NCBI GenBank assembly: GCA_964397085.1
Contig: CAYNHH010000008.1
Location: forward strand, 1-30,999
Source: CAILAD01 sp964397085
Lineage (GTDB): Bacteria > Patescibacteriota > Saccharimonadia > CAILAD01 > BJGX01
Direction of reading: 5' to 3'
Length of the DNA stretch: 30,999 bases
Below are positions 21,211-30,540 of the stretch, piece by piece. Numbering within the stretch: the stretch's first letter is position 1; each line of letters starts with the position of its first letter. The notes under the pieces were generated by a model that was given only the letters and a program-made list of their open reading frames with translations, was not told where the DNA came from and searched no databases. The position numbers and the translations under genes were made by a program.

Positions 21211-22509
21211 TTAACTAAATAGCTCTTTTTGAATCATTTTGGTATAAAAATCTTCTTTACCGTCTAGATCACTGCCCACTATCGAGAGAATCCAATTGTT
21301 GTCTTGCAGCAAAAGTTCCCTTAACTCACTAATGTCACTCGGTTGTACTTTTTCAAGCTCTGTAATAGCATCTTGGGGGCTAAAAATCTTCCAATCTTCA
21401 TACAGATAGTAGCCTTCAGAAAAATCTGCAACTTCTTGAGCCAACTCATAATGACGGCTCATACGCCCTATCACATAGCCCTTGGCTCTTTCAAATTCTT
21501 TTTCTGAAAACTCACCGTCTAAGATACTTTTGAGCTCGCGCAAGCAGAGCTTGAAGAGTTTATTGAGCTTCTCGGGCTCAGTTTGATCATTAACTTCATA
21601 CGTGGTGGCTTCTGGCAGAACTCCATAGCTAGAGCCCACCCCATAACTAAGGCCTTGCTCACGGGCAGTAAGAAACATTCTAGAGAAATCACCTTGGGTG
21701 TACATGGTATTGAGTATATGCAGAGCGGCTTCTTTCTCTGGATAATAGACAGGGTTGATTAAGTTGAAAGAAAAAAAGCTTTGATCTTTCTCAGTGCCGA
21801 CTTGTAAAACTACTTTTTGCTTGTAGTCTTTTTTGAGAGTGTTTTTTCGCGCTTGTAAGTTTTTAGTAATATCTACCGGAGCAGCTTGCACAAATAGTCG
21901 CGATATCTCGGCGAGTTTTTCTTTGGGCAAATCACCACTTAGTACTACACACATATTTGCGGGAGCATGAAAAGCTTTATGGAAGCTCACCACATCTTCT
22001 CTATTAATATTCTTGAGTGATGCAATGCGCTCTTCTATAGACTGAATGTCTGCATAGGTGTTTCTGTAGATGCCATCATAGCTACGCTTAAAGCGATCGT
22101 TGTTTTGCTTACGCTTGAGCTCGCTCACAATGACTTTTTTCTCTGACTCAATAGCCTCAATTGGCATGAGCGGCTGAAATATCTGGGCAAGAGCAAGGTC
22201 AATGATAGTATTAGACTCATGCATAGCACAAACGTAATCATAGCTAAGTATCTCACTACTGGTATGCGCATTCATGTAGGCACCATTCTTCTCTATCTCA
22301 AAGGCAAAATCTTGTTTGGATGGGATTTTTTTGTTACCCATAAAGGCTAGATGTTCCATAAGGTGAGCCAGCTCATATTTGTCTTTGGGTGCATAGAGTG
22401 AACCTGAGCGAAAAAATACTTGCATATAAAATGTACTAGCGCCAGGCACATGCACACTCAGCATTCTGGCTGAATTTTTTAGGATGGATTCTTGAATAGT
22501 GTACTTCAT
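21211..22509 (-). CDS. M16 family zinc peptidase
   Basis: A 432-residue inverzincin-type metallopeptidase. The active-site HxxEH is His49-Leu-Met-Glu52-His53 in ELAHLMEHLAFMGN, and the distal zinc ligand is Glu130 in VIVSELKRKQN, giving the expected spacing of about 76 residues, so it should be active. The C-terminal half (about 215-432) is the second M16 lobe. No signal peptide is visible, so it is probably cytoplasmic or leaves by another route. It has its own promoter 3' of the CSLREA protein genes; a link to their processing is only positional. An AAGGT purine stretch precedes the ATG. Confidence 0.92.
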   Translation of the reverse strand: MKYTIQESILKNSARMLSVHVPGASTFYMQVFFRSGSLYAPKDKYELAHLMEHLAFMGNKKIPSKQDFAFEIEKNGAYMNAHTSSEILSYDYVCAMHESNTIIDLALAQIFQPLMPIEAIESEKKVIVSELKRKQNNDRFKRSYDGIYRNTYADIQSIEERIASLKNINREDVVSFHKAFHAPANMCVVLSGDLPKEKLAEISRLFVQAAPVDITKNLQARKNTLKKDYKQKVVLQVGTEKDQSFFSFNLINPVYYPEKEAALHILNTMYTQGDFSRMFLTAREQGLSYGVGSSYGVLPEATTYEVNDQTEPEKLNKLFKLCLRELKSILDGEFSEKEFERAKGYVIGRMSRHYELAQEVADFSEGYYLYEDWKIFSPQDAITELEKVQPSDISELRELLLQDNNWILSIVGSDLDGKEDFYTKMIQKELFS

Positions 22510-22520
22510 ATAGTTACCTT

Positions 22521-22548
22521 ATTGTACAACTAATCGAGAGAACTGCAA
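22521..22548 (-). promoter_or_regulatory. Promoter of the M16 peptidase gene
   Basis: TTGCAG (22543-22548), 16 bp, TACAAT (22521-22526) on the minus strand, 11 nt before the ATG. Confidence 0.6.
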
Positions 22549-22571
22549 TGCCGTGCATAGCCGTGTTTAGA

Positions 22572-24443
22572 CTATTTAGGGTTTGTATAGGGCGGTCCCG
22601 AACCTTCCCTACCGCCACTAGGGGTGGTAGTCCAGAGAACAGTAGCACTTGCACTTACGCTCATGTTGCTTGTTAATTGTATTGGACTAGTAAATGTATG
22701 GCTGGCGTTAGATTCTGATCCATTTACTATAAAGCTACCTAGGTGGCTCTTGCCCTGAGCGTAGCCAGCGTAGGCACCATCTTGAGCACTATCATTCAAA
22801 TACATATCTATCCTATAGCCCACCACGTCTTCAGAAGATATTGACGGAAGATTGTCTTGTACTCCAGGAGCCTGGTAACTGTAGTTGATGGTTAGCTGAT
22901 TACCTGCAAAACTCGTACTTAAAATAGTGGGTTTGTTGAGGTAATAATTTGCATGTCCAGCAGTTGGATAAGACATGAGATAACTGTTGAGTGGGTTTGG
23001 GCCAAGATCAGTATCTGCAACACCAGTATCTTGGTCGCTATCTTGAGCTAAGTCTATGCCAAATTGGCCATTGCTATAAATACTGTTTCCGATAGTTGAG
23101 ATACTAAAGACATCTTGGTTTGCTCCTTGATGAATAAGCACACCCTGATTTGTATTACCCGCGATAATATTTGGTTGTCCTGCAGTGTCACCACCTATTT
23201 GGTGCTTGTAGACAGATACACAACCACCATAATACTCATTGACTTCTATGCCTGCGCTGCCATTACCGTAGCCAGTTTGCACGCTACCGTTAGTGGTAGT
23301 ACCAATGTAATTATTAAATATAGTTGAGTTGTATGAGTTATTCTGAGAGCTACAATCACGATAAATATGTATGCCATCACCAGTGTTTGCAGAGATAATA
23401 TTTCTATTAGCTGCACTAGTGCCGCCGATAGCAGTGTTGGTTGTGCCGTAAAAAACTGCACCATCACCACCATTACCAAGTGGATTACCAAGTGTATTCA
23501 GCCCTACGTAATTTCCAGTGAAGGAAATACTTTGACTTGTACTAACCCTCATTCCTACTCCAGCATTTCCACTGATGATATTTTTACTAATTTGTACTGT
23601 ATCAAGCTGGAACAAACTCATTGCATTATTGGCTGTACCTGCAATAGCTCCTTCACCAGAAGCCGTGGTACCAATGAGATTATTTTGAATAACCATATTA
23701 TTTGTAGAGCCAGACCCACTAATAGCGATGTTTGCTTCTGAATTTCCAGAGATAAGATTATTCTGGACAGTAAGACCAGTAATATTAAATCCATCAAATG
23801 TGCCAATACCGTTGGCATTTGGGCTCATAACTGTACCTGCTATATTGGTGCCCATATAATTACACTCAATAGTAACGTTATTGACGTCGTTTACTCCATA
23901 ATGAATAGCAAAACCACTATTTGAAGTCGCTCTATTGATCACCAAACCTTTGATAACTGATGATGACGCCGCCGCGCTGGTTAGTTGTATTACACCTCCC
24001 CCATAGCCATCAATTGCATTTGTACCGTCTATTTCTATTAAAAGTGTGTGGGGAGTGTTACTTGCCGGCAAAGAAGTTGGTACTAACGTGCCACATTGGG
24101 CTCCACCCGGGTCGATGGTGGGATATGATGGATTACCTTGCGACTCTCCATTAATCGTGACTTGCTCAGAAATATTATATGGCGATTGAGGTTCGAGAGT
24201 ATGAGTGCCAGCACCTGGGATATCAAAGTTAATTATACCTGGCACTCCGTCTGCATTCACAGCCTCAATGGCTGCACGGAGTGTACACTTGCCGCCCCCG
24301 TTGTCGCATACTCCGGCACCTCCCATATTGCCAGCGTCATCGATACTATCTACCGTATATGTCACTGCATGTGCAGCAGAAGCAAAGGCTAGAGATATTA
24401 TTGTTCCGGCCAAAACTGAAGTTGATAAACGTAAGAGTTTCAT
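22572..24443 (-). CDS. Secreted CSLREA / parallel beta-helix protein 1
   Basis: A 623-residue exported protein. Signal peptide MKLLRLSTSVLAGTIISLAF to about residue 26 (AHA). A CSLREA-type N-terminal domain follows (VDSIDDAGNMGG, CTLRAAIEAVNADG), then a right-handed beta-helix of PbH1-like turns (IECNYMGTNIAG, NNLISGN, ISGNAGVGMRV, NYIGLNTLGNPLGNGGDG, RNIISANTGDGIHIY). The last about 170 residues form a beta-rich domain nearly identical in type to that of three paralogues (SYLMSYP, LTINYSYQAPG, DGAYAGYAQGKSHLGSF, SHTFTSP, TVLW), ending in GSGPPYTNPK. No LPXTG. The second ATG (24443) is chosen because TATAAT ends 7 nt before it. Probably a surface or matrix adhesin, by analogy. Confidence 0.82.
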   Translation of the reverse strand: MKLLRLSTSVLAGTIISLAFASAAHAVTYTVDSIDDAGNMGGAGVCDNGGGKCTLRAAIEAVNADGVPGIINFDIPGAGTHTLEPQSPYNISEQVTINGESQGNPSYPTIDPGGAQCGTLVPTSLPASNTPHTLLIEIDGTNAIDGYGGGVIQLTSAAASSSVIKGLVINRATSNSGFAIHYGVNDVNNVTIECNYMGTNIAGTVMSPNANGIGTFDGFNITGLTVQNNLISGNSEANIAISGSGSTNNMVIQNNLIGTTASGEGAIAGTANNAMSLFQLDTVQISKNIISGNAGVGMRVSTSQSISFTGNYVGLNTLGNPLGNGGDGAVFYGTTNTAIGGTSAANRNIISANTGDGIHIYRDCSSQNNSYNSTIFNNYIGTTTNGSVQTGYGNGSAGIEVNEYYGGCVSVYKHQIGGDTAGQPNIIAGNTNQGVLIHQGANQDVFSISTIGNSIYSNGQFGIDLAQDSDQDTGVADTDLGPNPLNSYLMSYPTAGHANYYLNKPTILSTSFAGNQLTINYSYQAPGVQDNLPSISSEDVVGYRIDMYLNDSAQDGAYAGYAQGKSHLGSFIVNGSESNASHTFTSPIQLTSNMSVSASATVLWTTTPSGGREGSGPPYTNPK

Positions 24444-24450
24444 AGGTTTC

Positions 24451-24456
24451 ATTATA
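24451..24456 (-). promoter_or_regulatory. Putative -10 box of CSLREA protein 1 (leaderless type)
   Basis: TATAAT on the minus strand, 7 nt before the ATG at 24443; it overlaps the alternative ATG at 24452, which argues against that start. Confidence 0.5.
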
Positions 24457-24527
24457 CTTGTTTGCTCAATATATGCATAGTATCGTATTACTTACTTTCT
24501 CTTTTTGATTCTTACTTATTGCCACAC

Positions 24528-26408
24528 CTAATCTCCGCACGCTGAATATGGAGGTCCATCTCCACCACGATTATTTGCATTCGGGCAAGCTATAACCTTC
24601 CAAAGAACGGTAGCAGTAGAGGAAATATTTTGGCCTGTAGTTGGGGTGACGGGGCTAGTAAACGTATGGCTAGCACCTGTCTCTGATCCGTCCACCATAA
24701 AGCTCCCTAGGTGTGTTTTGCCCTGAGCATAGTCAGTATAGGCACCATCTTGGCCTGCAGCGTTGATATAGAAATCTAGACGATAGCCCATTAAGTCTGT
24801 AGACAGCAATGTTGGATCATTATCTGTCACCCCAGGTGGTGCCTGAAAATTGTAATTGATTGTGAGTTGATTACCATTGGTTTCTGCAGAATTTATAAGC
24901 GGATGGTTCAAGTAGTTATTGGAATTACTCACAGGATAACTGAGCAGGAAGTTATTAATTACGTTTGGGCCGAGGTCTAAGTCAGCCACACCATCATCAC
25001 TGTTATCTGCTGCTAAATTAATGCCTAAATTACCATTTCCATATATGCTATTTCCAATTGAGCTTACACTAAATACATCGGCGCCATTACTCTGGAATAC
25101 CCTTACTCCATCTTGTGTGTTACCCGCAATGACGTTGGAACTTCCAACAACAGTTCCCCCAACCTGAATTTTATATATACTTTGAACACAACTAGTGTTA
25201 TTAGCAACTTCATTTACTTGAACTCCACTACCACCATTTCCATAGCCGGACTGCACGGCTCCGGTAGTATTGGTTCCAATGAAGTTCCCCCATACTCTAC
25301 CATTACTGTGAACTGTGTTTGGGCAACCATTACCAGTCTGTAAGTAATTGTATATATTTAAGCCACTCCCTTGATTGGCAGAAATCACATTTCTATCGTC
25401 TACCATAGCTCCACCAATAACATAATCAAAACTACCGGAGCCAACAATTATTCCCTCACTACTGTTTCCAAGAGGATTACCACTCATAGACAACCCAACA
25501 TAGTTACCAGTAGCAGTAAAGCCGCTTCCACCTATAGTCATACCAACACCTTGATTGCCTGAAACTATATTCCCTGTCACTCTTGAAGGACTTGCACCAT
25601 CATAAAAGTTGCCACTTACGCCATTGTTTTGATCTAGGGCAACGTTACCACTTATATCGGTACCGATTAAATTAGTTTCAATTGCTGCATAGCTATTACC
25701 CAAAGTAATCCCTTCATCATTTGCACTAATAAGATTGTCTGCTATGTTCATATAGTCAATATTCTGAACGTAAATCCCAGAGCTAGTTGTGTCATCTCCT
25801 GCCGTACCTACCGAATTTGTACCAATGTAATTACATTCTATAGTGATATTAGTATTAGGATCATTGTAGTCAGAGTTGATGTTAATTGCGGTAAAATTAC
25901 TGTTACTTCCTGTACTATTTATTACTAAGCCTCGTATGGTTGAATTTGATGCATCTTCACCTACGCCCGTGTTTATAGAAAGGATGTTATCACTCGCATC
26001 GTCCCCTGTACGAGTTATTTGGATGAGCAGATTGTGAGGAATATTACTCATCGCCGGTAGGCTATCTGGAACCAAGTCACCACAAGTCGCACCTGGCTGT
26101 GTCGATCCATCAATAACTATCGTCTCTACGGCGGCAGGGAGGGCTGTTGCAGCCGTAATAGTCTGTACACCAGCCCCTGCAATATTAAAATTGACAGTGT
26201 CTGCACCTGCAAAAGCGTTGGCTTCTTCTATTGCAGCCCGCAAAGTGCAGGTATTTACTATGGTCAAACACACACCATTACCAGGGACTCCATCACTTTG
26301 GTCACCAGTACTATCCACCACAAAGGTAGCAGCATGTGCTGTAGTTACTATAATAAGAGAGGCTACTAGGCCAAGAATTATAGAGATTGATAGTCGAAAG
26401 AGTCTCAC
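24528..26408 (-). CDS. Secreted CSLREA / parallel beta-helix protein 2
   Basis: A 626-residue exported protein. GTG at 26408 is chosen because GGGAG lies 5 nt upstream; the frame opens at a TTG directly after the preceding stop, but that start has no room for a ribosome binding site. Signal peptide MRLFRLSISIILGLVASLII to AHA at about 26. The N-domain has VDSTGDQSDGVPGNGVC and CTLRAAIEEANAFAG, the closest match to CSLREA in this cluster. Beta-helix turns follow (IECNYIGTNSVG, NLISAND, NIVSGNQGVGM, NYVGLSMSGNPLGN, VIAGNTQDGVRV). The shared C-domain ends with a tail in which two Cys flank GDGPPY (ACPNANNRGGDGPPYSAC). It is the third gene of the operon CSLREA 3 - LAPTG protein - CSLREA 2. Confidence 0.82.
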   Translation of the reverse strand: MRLFRLSISIILGLVASLIIVTTAHAATFVVDSTGDQSDGVPGNGVCLTIVNTCTLRAAIEEANAFAGADTVNFNIAGAGVQTITAATALPAAVETIVIDGSTQPGATCGDLVPDSLPAMSNIPHNLLIQITRTGDDASDNILSINTGVGEDASNSTIRGLVINSTGSNSNFTAININSDYNDPNTNITIECNYIGTNSVGTAGDDTTSSGIYVQNIDYMNIADNLISANDEGITLGNSYAAIETNLIGTDISGNVALDQNNGVSGNFYDGASPSRVTGNIVSGNQGVGMTIGGSGFTATGNYVGLSMSGNPLGNSSEGIIVGSGSFDYVIGGAMVDDRNVISANQGSGLNIYNYLQTGNGCPNTVHSNGRVWGNFIGTNTTGAVQSGYGNGGSGVQVNEVANNTSCVQSIYKIQVGGTVVGSSNVIAGNTQDGVRVFQSNGADVFSVSSIGNSIYGNGNLGINLAADNSDDGVADLDLGPNVINNFLLSYPVSNSNNYLNHPLINSAETNGNQLTINYNFQAPPGVTDNDPTLLSTDLMGYRLDFYINAAGQDGAYTDYAQGKTHLGSFMVDGSETGASHTFTSPVTPTTGQNISSTATVLWKVIACPNANNRGGDGPPYSACGD

Positions 26409-26435
26409 ATTAACTCCCAAAGAATGTTTTAACAA

Positions 26436-26735
26436 CTATACTTTTCTTTTTTGTAGTACAAAAACTGTATAGCCCCCAGCTAGTGCGAGTAGTGAGATAC
26501 CGGCTATATATCCTATCATTTGGCTTTGACCAGTAGGAGCAAGTACTGCGGTTGTGCCCTGTGCAAGAGTTGAGTACGCAGAGAACTCAGAAGTAGAACC
26601 ATATGAGTAAGTGCCATCAGCAGGAGTGATTTCTTGAGCACGAGAAATACCTACTAGCGCGAGGCAAGTGCATAGTGCTATTGCCAAAGAGATGGTAAGG
26701 TTTCTGATAGTGTTGTTTGATGTTGTAGTTTGCAT
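26436..26735 (-). CDS. 99-aa sortase substrate with LAPTG cell-wall sorting signal
   Basis: A very small surface protein. N-terminal signal peptide (hydrophobic 13-30, cleavage expected after SRA at 33), a mature stretch of only about 35 residues rich in Ser, Thr, Tyr and Ala, then a textbook sorting signal: LAPTG (65-69), hydrophobic helix 74-92, and the positively charged tail KRK at 96-98. Sortase would cut between Thr and Gly and link the peptide to the wall or to another protein. It sits 21 nt after CSLREA protein 3, with AAAGGA 8 nt before its ATG, and is followed by CSLREA protein 2 in the same operon. A sortase gene lies upstream at the window edge. The mature part is too short to be a normal adhesin. 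Confidence 0.88.
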   Translation of the reverse strand: MQTTTSNNTIRNLTISLAIALCTCLALVGISRAQEITPADGTYSYGSTSEFSAYSTLAQGTTAVLAPTGQSQMIGYIAGISLLALAGGYTVFVLQKRKV

Positions 26736-26756
26736 AAATAATTCCTTTCTAAATTG

Positions 26757-28613
26757 TTATGGTTGTGGTAGCGTCCACAAGACAGTAGCTGTTGTCGTAA
26801 TATTGTAATTTGAACTTGGGGTAACTGGGCTGGTAAAGGTATGGCTGGCGTTGGTTTCTGACCCATTTACTATAAAGCTACCGAGGTGTGTCTTGCCCTG
26901 AGCGTAGCCAGCATAGGCGCCGTCTTGACCACCATTATTAATATAGAAGTCGAGACGGTAGCCAACTACATCAGTTTGAAAGACCGTAGATTCATCTGCC
27001 TGATTGGCCTGGAAGTTGTAATTGATAGTCAATTGATTGCCCATAAAGGTAGATGAGTTGACTACAGGGTGATTGATGAAGTAATTGGCATAAGCTGCTG
27101 GGTAACTCATTAGATAGCTGTTGATTGCATTGGGGCCCAAATCTGTATTGGCAGTACCAGTACCACCTACATCAGCTGCAAGGTTTACTCCAAGATTCCC
27201 ATTACCAAAGATGTTATTGGGCAGAATTGCTATGTTGTATACGTCAGTATTGGTATTGGGCACTTGGTATATTCTTACTCCATCGAGAGCATTGCCAGCA
27301 ATAGTATTTGACTGACCAGCACTGTCTCCCCCTATCACGTGATCGGCAATTGTGCCGTGCGAACAGCTGGTTTCAAGCTCGTTGATGGCGATACCTGATT
27401 GTTGATTGCCAAAACCCGTCGCTACTTCACCAGAAGTGTTTGTACCAATGTAGTTACCGATAATTTTGCCGTTATAGCTCCCATTGCAGGCAGAGCCATC
27501 GTCACCTTGTGCAAAAATATGTATACCGTTGCCACCATTGTCTGATATAACGTTTCTTGTTTGTACTGTCGTACCGCCAATAGTAAAATTACTCGCGCTT
27601 ATACTATATATTCCATCACTACCATTGCCTAACGCTCCTCCGTCTAAACCTACGCCAATATAATTACCAGTAATTAAGGCATTTGTTCCGCCGTATGTTT
27701 CTTCGCCATTTTTTATACCATACTGTTGATTACCACTTATGATATTGTGATTAATATGTTGTGGAGGGTTAATATAAGAGTTATTTGCCGGTAGCCATAT
27801 TCCGGTTTGATTACTTATAGCAATATTTCCACTCGAGTCGGTACCAATAAGATTATTCTGCGCAGTTGAACCGTCGCCGCTCAACCATAGACCAAATCCA
27901 AAACTGCTGTCTGTTTTATAGCCAGAAATTAGGTTGTTTTGTACTATTCCCCCAGGTGCAAAGGCATAGATTCCGTTCGAGTTAATTGGTGTTATAGCAG
28001 TATCTCCGGCAACATTTGTACCTATATAGTTACATTCAATTAATAGACCTGTAAATCCAATCCCATAACCGTTGATAGCAATCGAGTTATAACCTTCAAC
28101 AGGGTTATTTACTACCAATCCTCGAAACACTGTATTACTTGCATTTGCCCCAACATTTAATATGCCACCAACTGAATTTGAACCATCGATCTCTATAAGT
28201 AAAGTATGTGATGTGCCAATACCAGGAAGATTCGTTGGTACCAGGACGCCACACTGTGCGCCTGGCTGCGTAGAACCATCGATAATTAGAGTTTCTTCAA
28301 TAGACGGATATGCGGCACCCGGATTTGGACCGCCTGGATCACCGGGAATAAACGTATGTACTCCAGCACCAGGGACATTAAAATTACCAACATCAGCACC
28401 AGCAAGGGCATTTGCTTCTTCAATTAGCGCTCTTATTCCACAATCATTTGTAGCTATGGTTATCTCACACGTTCCATCGCCCGGGTTTAGGTCACTCCCA
28501 TCATTAGTAGTATTAATAGTAAAGATAGCGGCGTGAGCTGTGGTCGTCAAAACAGTACAGACAACAGCTGCTAATAACAATCCACCAGAAAACTTAAGCA
28601 AAAGAGCTTTCAT
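26757..28613 (-). CDS. Secreted CSLREA / parallel beta-helix protein 3
   Basis: A 618-residue exported protein with the signal peptide MKALLLKFSGGLLLAAVVCT to AHA at 28, 25 of 28 residues identical to protein 4. A divergent CSLREA-type N-domain follows (INTTNDGSDLNPGDGTC, CGIRALIEEANALAG), then beta-helix turns (IDGSTQPGAQCG, IECNYIGTNVAG, NNLISGY, NIISGNQQYGI, NYIGVGLDGGALGNGSDGI, TIAGNALDGVRI) and the shared C-domain (SYLMSYP, LTINYNFQAN, DGAYAGYAQGKTHLGSF, SHTFTSPV, TVLW). Unlike its three paralogues it stops right after TVLW with LPQP and lacks the GPPY tail. It is the first gene of an operon with the LAPTG peptide and protein 2, from a TTGAGA-17-TACAAT promoter. Confidence 0.82.
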   Translation of the reverse strand: MKALLLKFSGGLLLAAVVCTVLTTTAHAAIFTINTTNDGSDLNPGDGTCEITIATNDCGIRALIEEANALAGADVGNFNVPGAGVHTFIPGDPGGPNPGAAYPSIEETLIIDGSTQPGAQCGVLVPTNLPGIGTSHTLLIEIDGSNSVGGILNVGANASNTVFRGLVVNNPVEGYNSIAINGYGIGFTGLLIECNYIGTNVAGDTAITPINSNGIYAFAPGGIVQNNLISGYKTDSSFGFGLWLSGDGSTAQNNLIGTDSSGNIAISNQTGIWLPANNSYINPPQHINHNIISGNQQYGIKNGEETYGGTNALITGNYIGVGLDGGALGNGSDGIYSISASNFTIGGTTVQTRNVISDNGGNGIHIFAQGDDGSACNGSYNGKIIGNYIGTNTSGEVATGFGNQQSGIAINELETSCSHGTIADHVIGGDSAGQSNTIAGNALDGVRIYQVPNTNTDVYNIAILPNNIFGNGNLGVNLAADVGGTGTANTDLGPNAINSYLMSYPAAYANYFINHPVVNSSTFMGNQLTINYNFQANQADESTVFQTDVVGYRLDFYINNGGQDGAYAGYAQGKTHLGSFIVNGSETNASHTFTSPVTPSSNYNITTTATVLWTLPQP

Positions 28614-28615
28614 AT
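28534..28615. repeat. Signal-peptide-coding repeat, copy in CSLREA 3
   Basis: This 82-bp stretch, covering the signal peptide and start codon, matches 30461-30542 with five differences by hand count. Similarity stops abruptly on both sides: the mature N-domains and the upstream DNA are unlike, except for the promoter hexamers. Confidence 0.85.
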
Positions 28616-28621
28616 GTATCT

Positions 28622-28650
28622 ATTGTATAAGCTTGTGGTTAAAATCTCAA
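28622..28650 (-). promoter_or_regulatory. Promoter of the CSLREA 3 - LAPTG - CSLREA 2 operon
   Basis: TTGAGA (28645-28650), 17 bp, TACAAT (28622-28627) on the minus strand; the -10 ends 8 nt before the ATG. The -35 is identical to that of CSLREA protein 4. Confidence 0.65.
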
Positions 28651-28704
28651 GGGTAAAGGTAGTATTTCTACAAAAATACATTATCGCTGATACTCCTACT
28701 GGGG

Positions 28705-30540
28705 TTAGTTTTCACACTGAGTAGTATAAGGTGGTCCGTCTCCAAAGATATCACCCAAGCAGTTCGTCCCAGGGTTGGGTATAACCTGCCACAAGACCGT
28801 GCTGGTAACAGTGATATTTTGATTGGCTCCTAACGTTACCGGGCTAGTAAATGTATGGGTAGCGTTGGCTTCAGAGCCGTCTACTATAAAGCTACCTAGG
28901 TGAGTTTTGCCCTGGGAATAGCCTGCATACGCACCATCTTGAGCGCCAGAATTGATATAGAAATCAAGACGATAACCAACTATATTTGTAGGAGAAATCG
29001 ACGGTAGATTCTCGGTAACGCCAGGAGCTTGAAAGCTATAATCAACTGTTATTTGGTTACCTAAATAGCTCGTGGAATTAATGACTGGCTTATTGAGATA
29101 GTAATTGGCATAATCTGAAGTGTACGTCATCAAGTAGCTATTGATGACATTTGGCCCAAGATCAGTATTGGCTGTGCCATTGTTCTCACCGTCTGTAGCC
29201 AAATTGATACCAAGCCCAGCATTACCATAGATAGTATTAGCCACCGTAGAGACGTTTTGCACAGAAGACCCTACATATTGCTCTGGTCCGCCATCACTTG
29301 AATATATTCGGATTCCATCTGCACCGTTACCTACTATTGTATTTGGAATACTCGTACCTGAATAGCCTATAGTTACCTTGTCGATACTAGCTTGACAGCT
29401 TTCAGGATTGTAGGCGTGCACCATCACACCATTACTGCCATTACCAAAGCCAGAGCTCATATCACCAGCAAGGTTAGTACCAATGTAATTTCCGCTAACA
29501 GTCAAATTACTAATGTATCCATCGCTGCAGCCGTCACCACCACCTGTTACTGCTACAGCCTCAATGCCATTGGTGCCATTGCCAGAAACCATATTTCTTT
29601 GTGCAGACGATAGGCCTCCTATTAGTACATTACTAGCACGTTCTACTCGTATTCCGTAGTTAGCATTTCCTATCGCAGCACTACCGGCTAGATTGAGGCC
29701 AATGTAATTCGATTGTACTGTTGCAGTATCAAATATATATAGCCCATTTGCATTACCAGATATTATATTACTCGCAACCACCGCTAAGCCACCAAATGAC
29801 CCTGCATTATCTGAATTGGCAAGTGCTGTGAGACCACTAGCAGTTGTACCTACTAAATTGTGGTGCAATGTTGCATTGGCATTGATGGATGTGGCTGTAT
29901 TATTACCAGAGAGAAGATTATTAGTCACTACTGTACCGCTAGTATTGTACAAATATACGCCAACTTCATTTGATTGGCTCACAGTGCCAGTAATATCTGT
30001 GCCAATATAGTTACAATTAATCTGTACATTGTCAGCTATTGCTCCTGAGCTGGGTCTTACCGCAATTGCGCCAGCGTAACCAGCTACATTGACTATATTA
30101 AAGCCTTTTATTACTGAGCCTGAGGCATCTTCGCCACCATTACCACCGCTAAAATCGAAGATTGTTCCAGATAGACTACCGTCAATTATTATCTGGAGTG
30201 TATGGGGGGTATTACTCGATGCTGGTAGAGATGGCACGAGTGTGCCACAGCTTGATCCTGTCTGGGTACTACCGTCAATAATCACTGTATCCCGAAGAAT
30301 TGGTAACTGTGTAGCAGGTGTTATGGTGTGTGGACCTACCCCTGGTATCGCAAAGTCAATAGTATCCGCTACACCTGGAGTAGCCTCGGCATCAGTCATA
30401 GCCTGCCTGAGTGACCCAGCACCAGTATCGTCCGTATTGAGTACTGTGTATGTGGCCGCTTGAGCTGTGGTCGTCAAAACAGTACAGACAATAGCTGCTA
30501 CCAATAATCCACCAGAAAACTTAAGCAAGAGAGCTTTCAT
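28705..30540 (-). CDS. Secreted CSLREA-like / parallel beta-helix protein 4
   Basis: A 611-residue exported protein, first of the four in transcription order after the sortase. Signal peptide MKALLLKFSGGLLVAAIVCT to AQA at 28. The N-domain is CSLREA-like but lacks the Cys (TDDTGAGSLRQAMTDAEAT). Beta-helix turns: VIIDGSTQTGSSCG, INCNYIGTDITG, NNLLSGN, NIISGNANGLYIF, NYIGLNLAGSAAIGN, MVSGNGTNGIEAV, TIVGNGADGIRIY. The shared C-domain (SYLMTYT, ITVDYSFQAPG, DGAYAGYSQGKTHLGSF, THTFTSPV, TVLW) ends in a Cys-bounded GDGPPY tail (CLGDIFGDGPPYTTQC). No sorting signal, so anchoring must be indirect if it stays on the cell. Confidence 0.82.
   Translation of the reverse strand: MKALLLKFSGGLLVAAIVCTVLTTTAQAATYTVLNTDDTGAGSLRQAMTDAEATPGVADTIDFAIPGVGPHTITPATQLPILRDTVIIDGSTQTGSSCGTLVPSLPASSNTPHTLQIIIDGSLSGTIFDFSGGNGGEDASGSVIKGFNIVNVAGYAGAIAVRPSSGAIADNVQINCNYIGTDITGTVSQSNEVGVYLYNTSGTVVTNNLLSGNNTATSINANATLHHNLVGTTASGLTALANSDNAGSFGGLAVVASNIISGNANGLYIFDTATVQSNYIGLNLAGSAAIGNANYGIRVERASNVLIGGLSSAQRNMVSGNGTNGIEAVAVTGGGDGCSDGYISNLTVSGNYIGTNLAGDMSSGFGNGSNGVMVHAYNPESCQASIDKVTIGYSGTSIPNTIVGNGADGIRIYSSDGGPEQYVGSSVQNVSTVANTIYGNAGLGINLATDGENNGTANTDLGPNVINSYLMTYTSDYANYYLNKPVINSTSYLGNQITVDYSFQAPGVTENLPSISPTNIVGYRLDFYINSGAQDGAYAGYSQGKTHLGSFIVDGSEANATHTFTSPVTLGANQNITVTSTVLWQVIPNPGTNCLGDIFGDGPPYTTQCEN

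Noticed and set aside
26409..26435. TTG start for CSLREA protein 2 immediately after the LAPTG stop
   Set aside because: No ribosome binding site in range; GTG at 26408 has GGGAG upstream and starts a clean signal peptide.
28162..28536. Long plus-strand frames opposite the CSLREA genes (also 23367-23741, 30089-30463)
   Set aside because: They mirror the repeated beta-helix coding sequence and have no start signals.
22572..30540. Beta-helix repeats as a CRISPR-like or tandem DNA repeat array
   Set aside because: The repetition is at protein level with varying DNA and no regular spacers.
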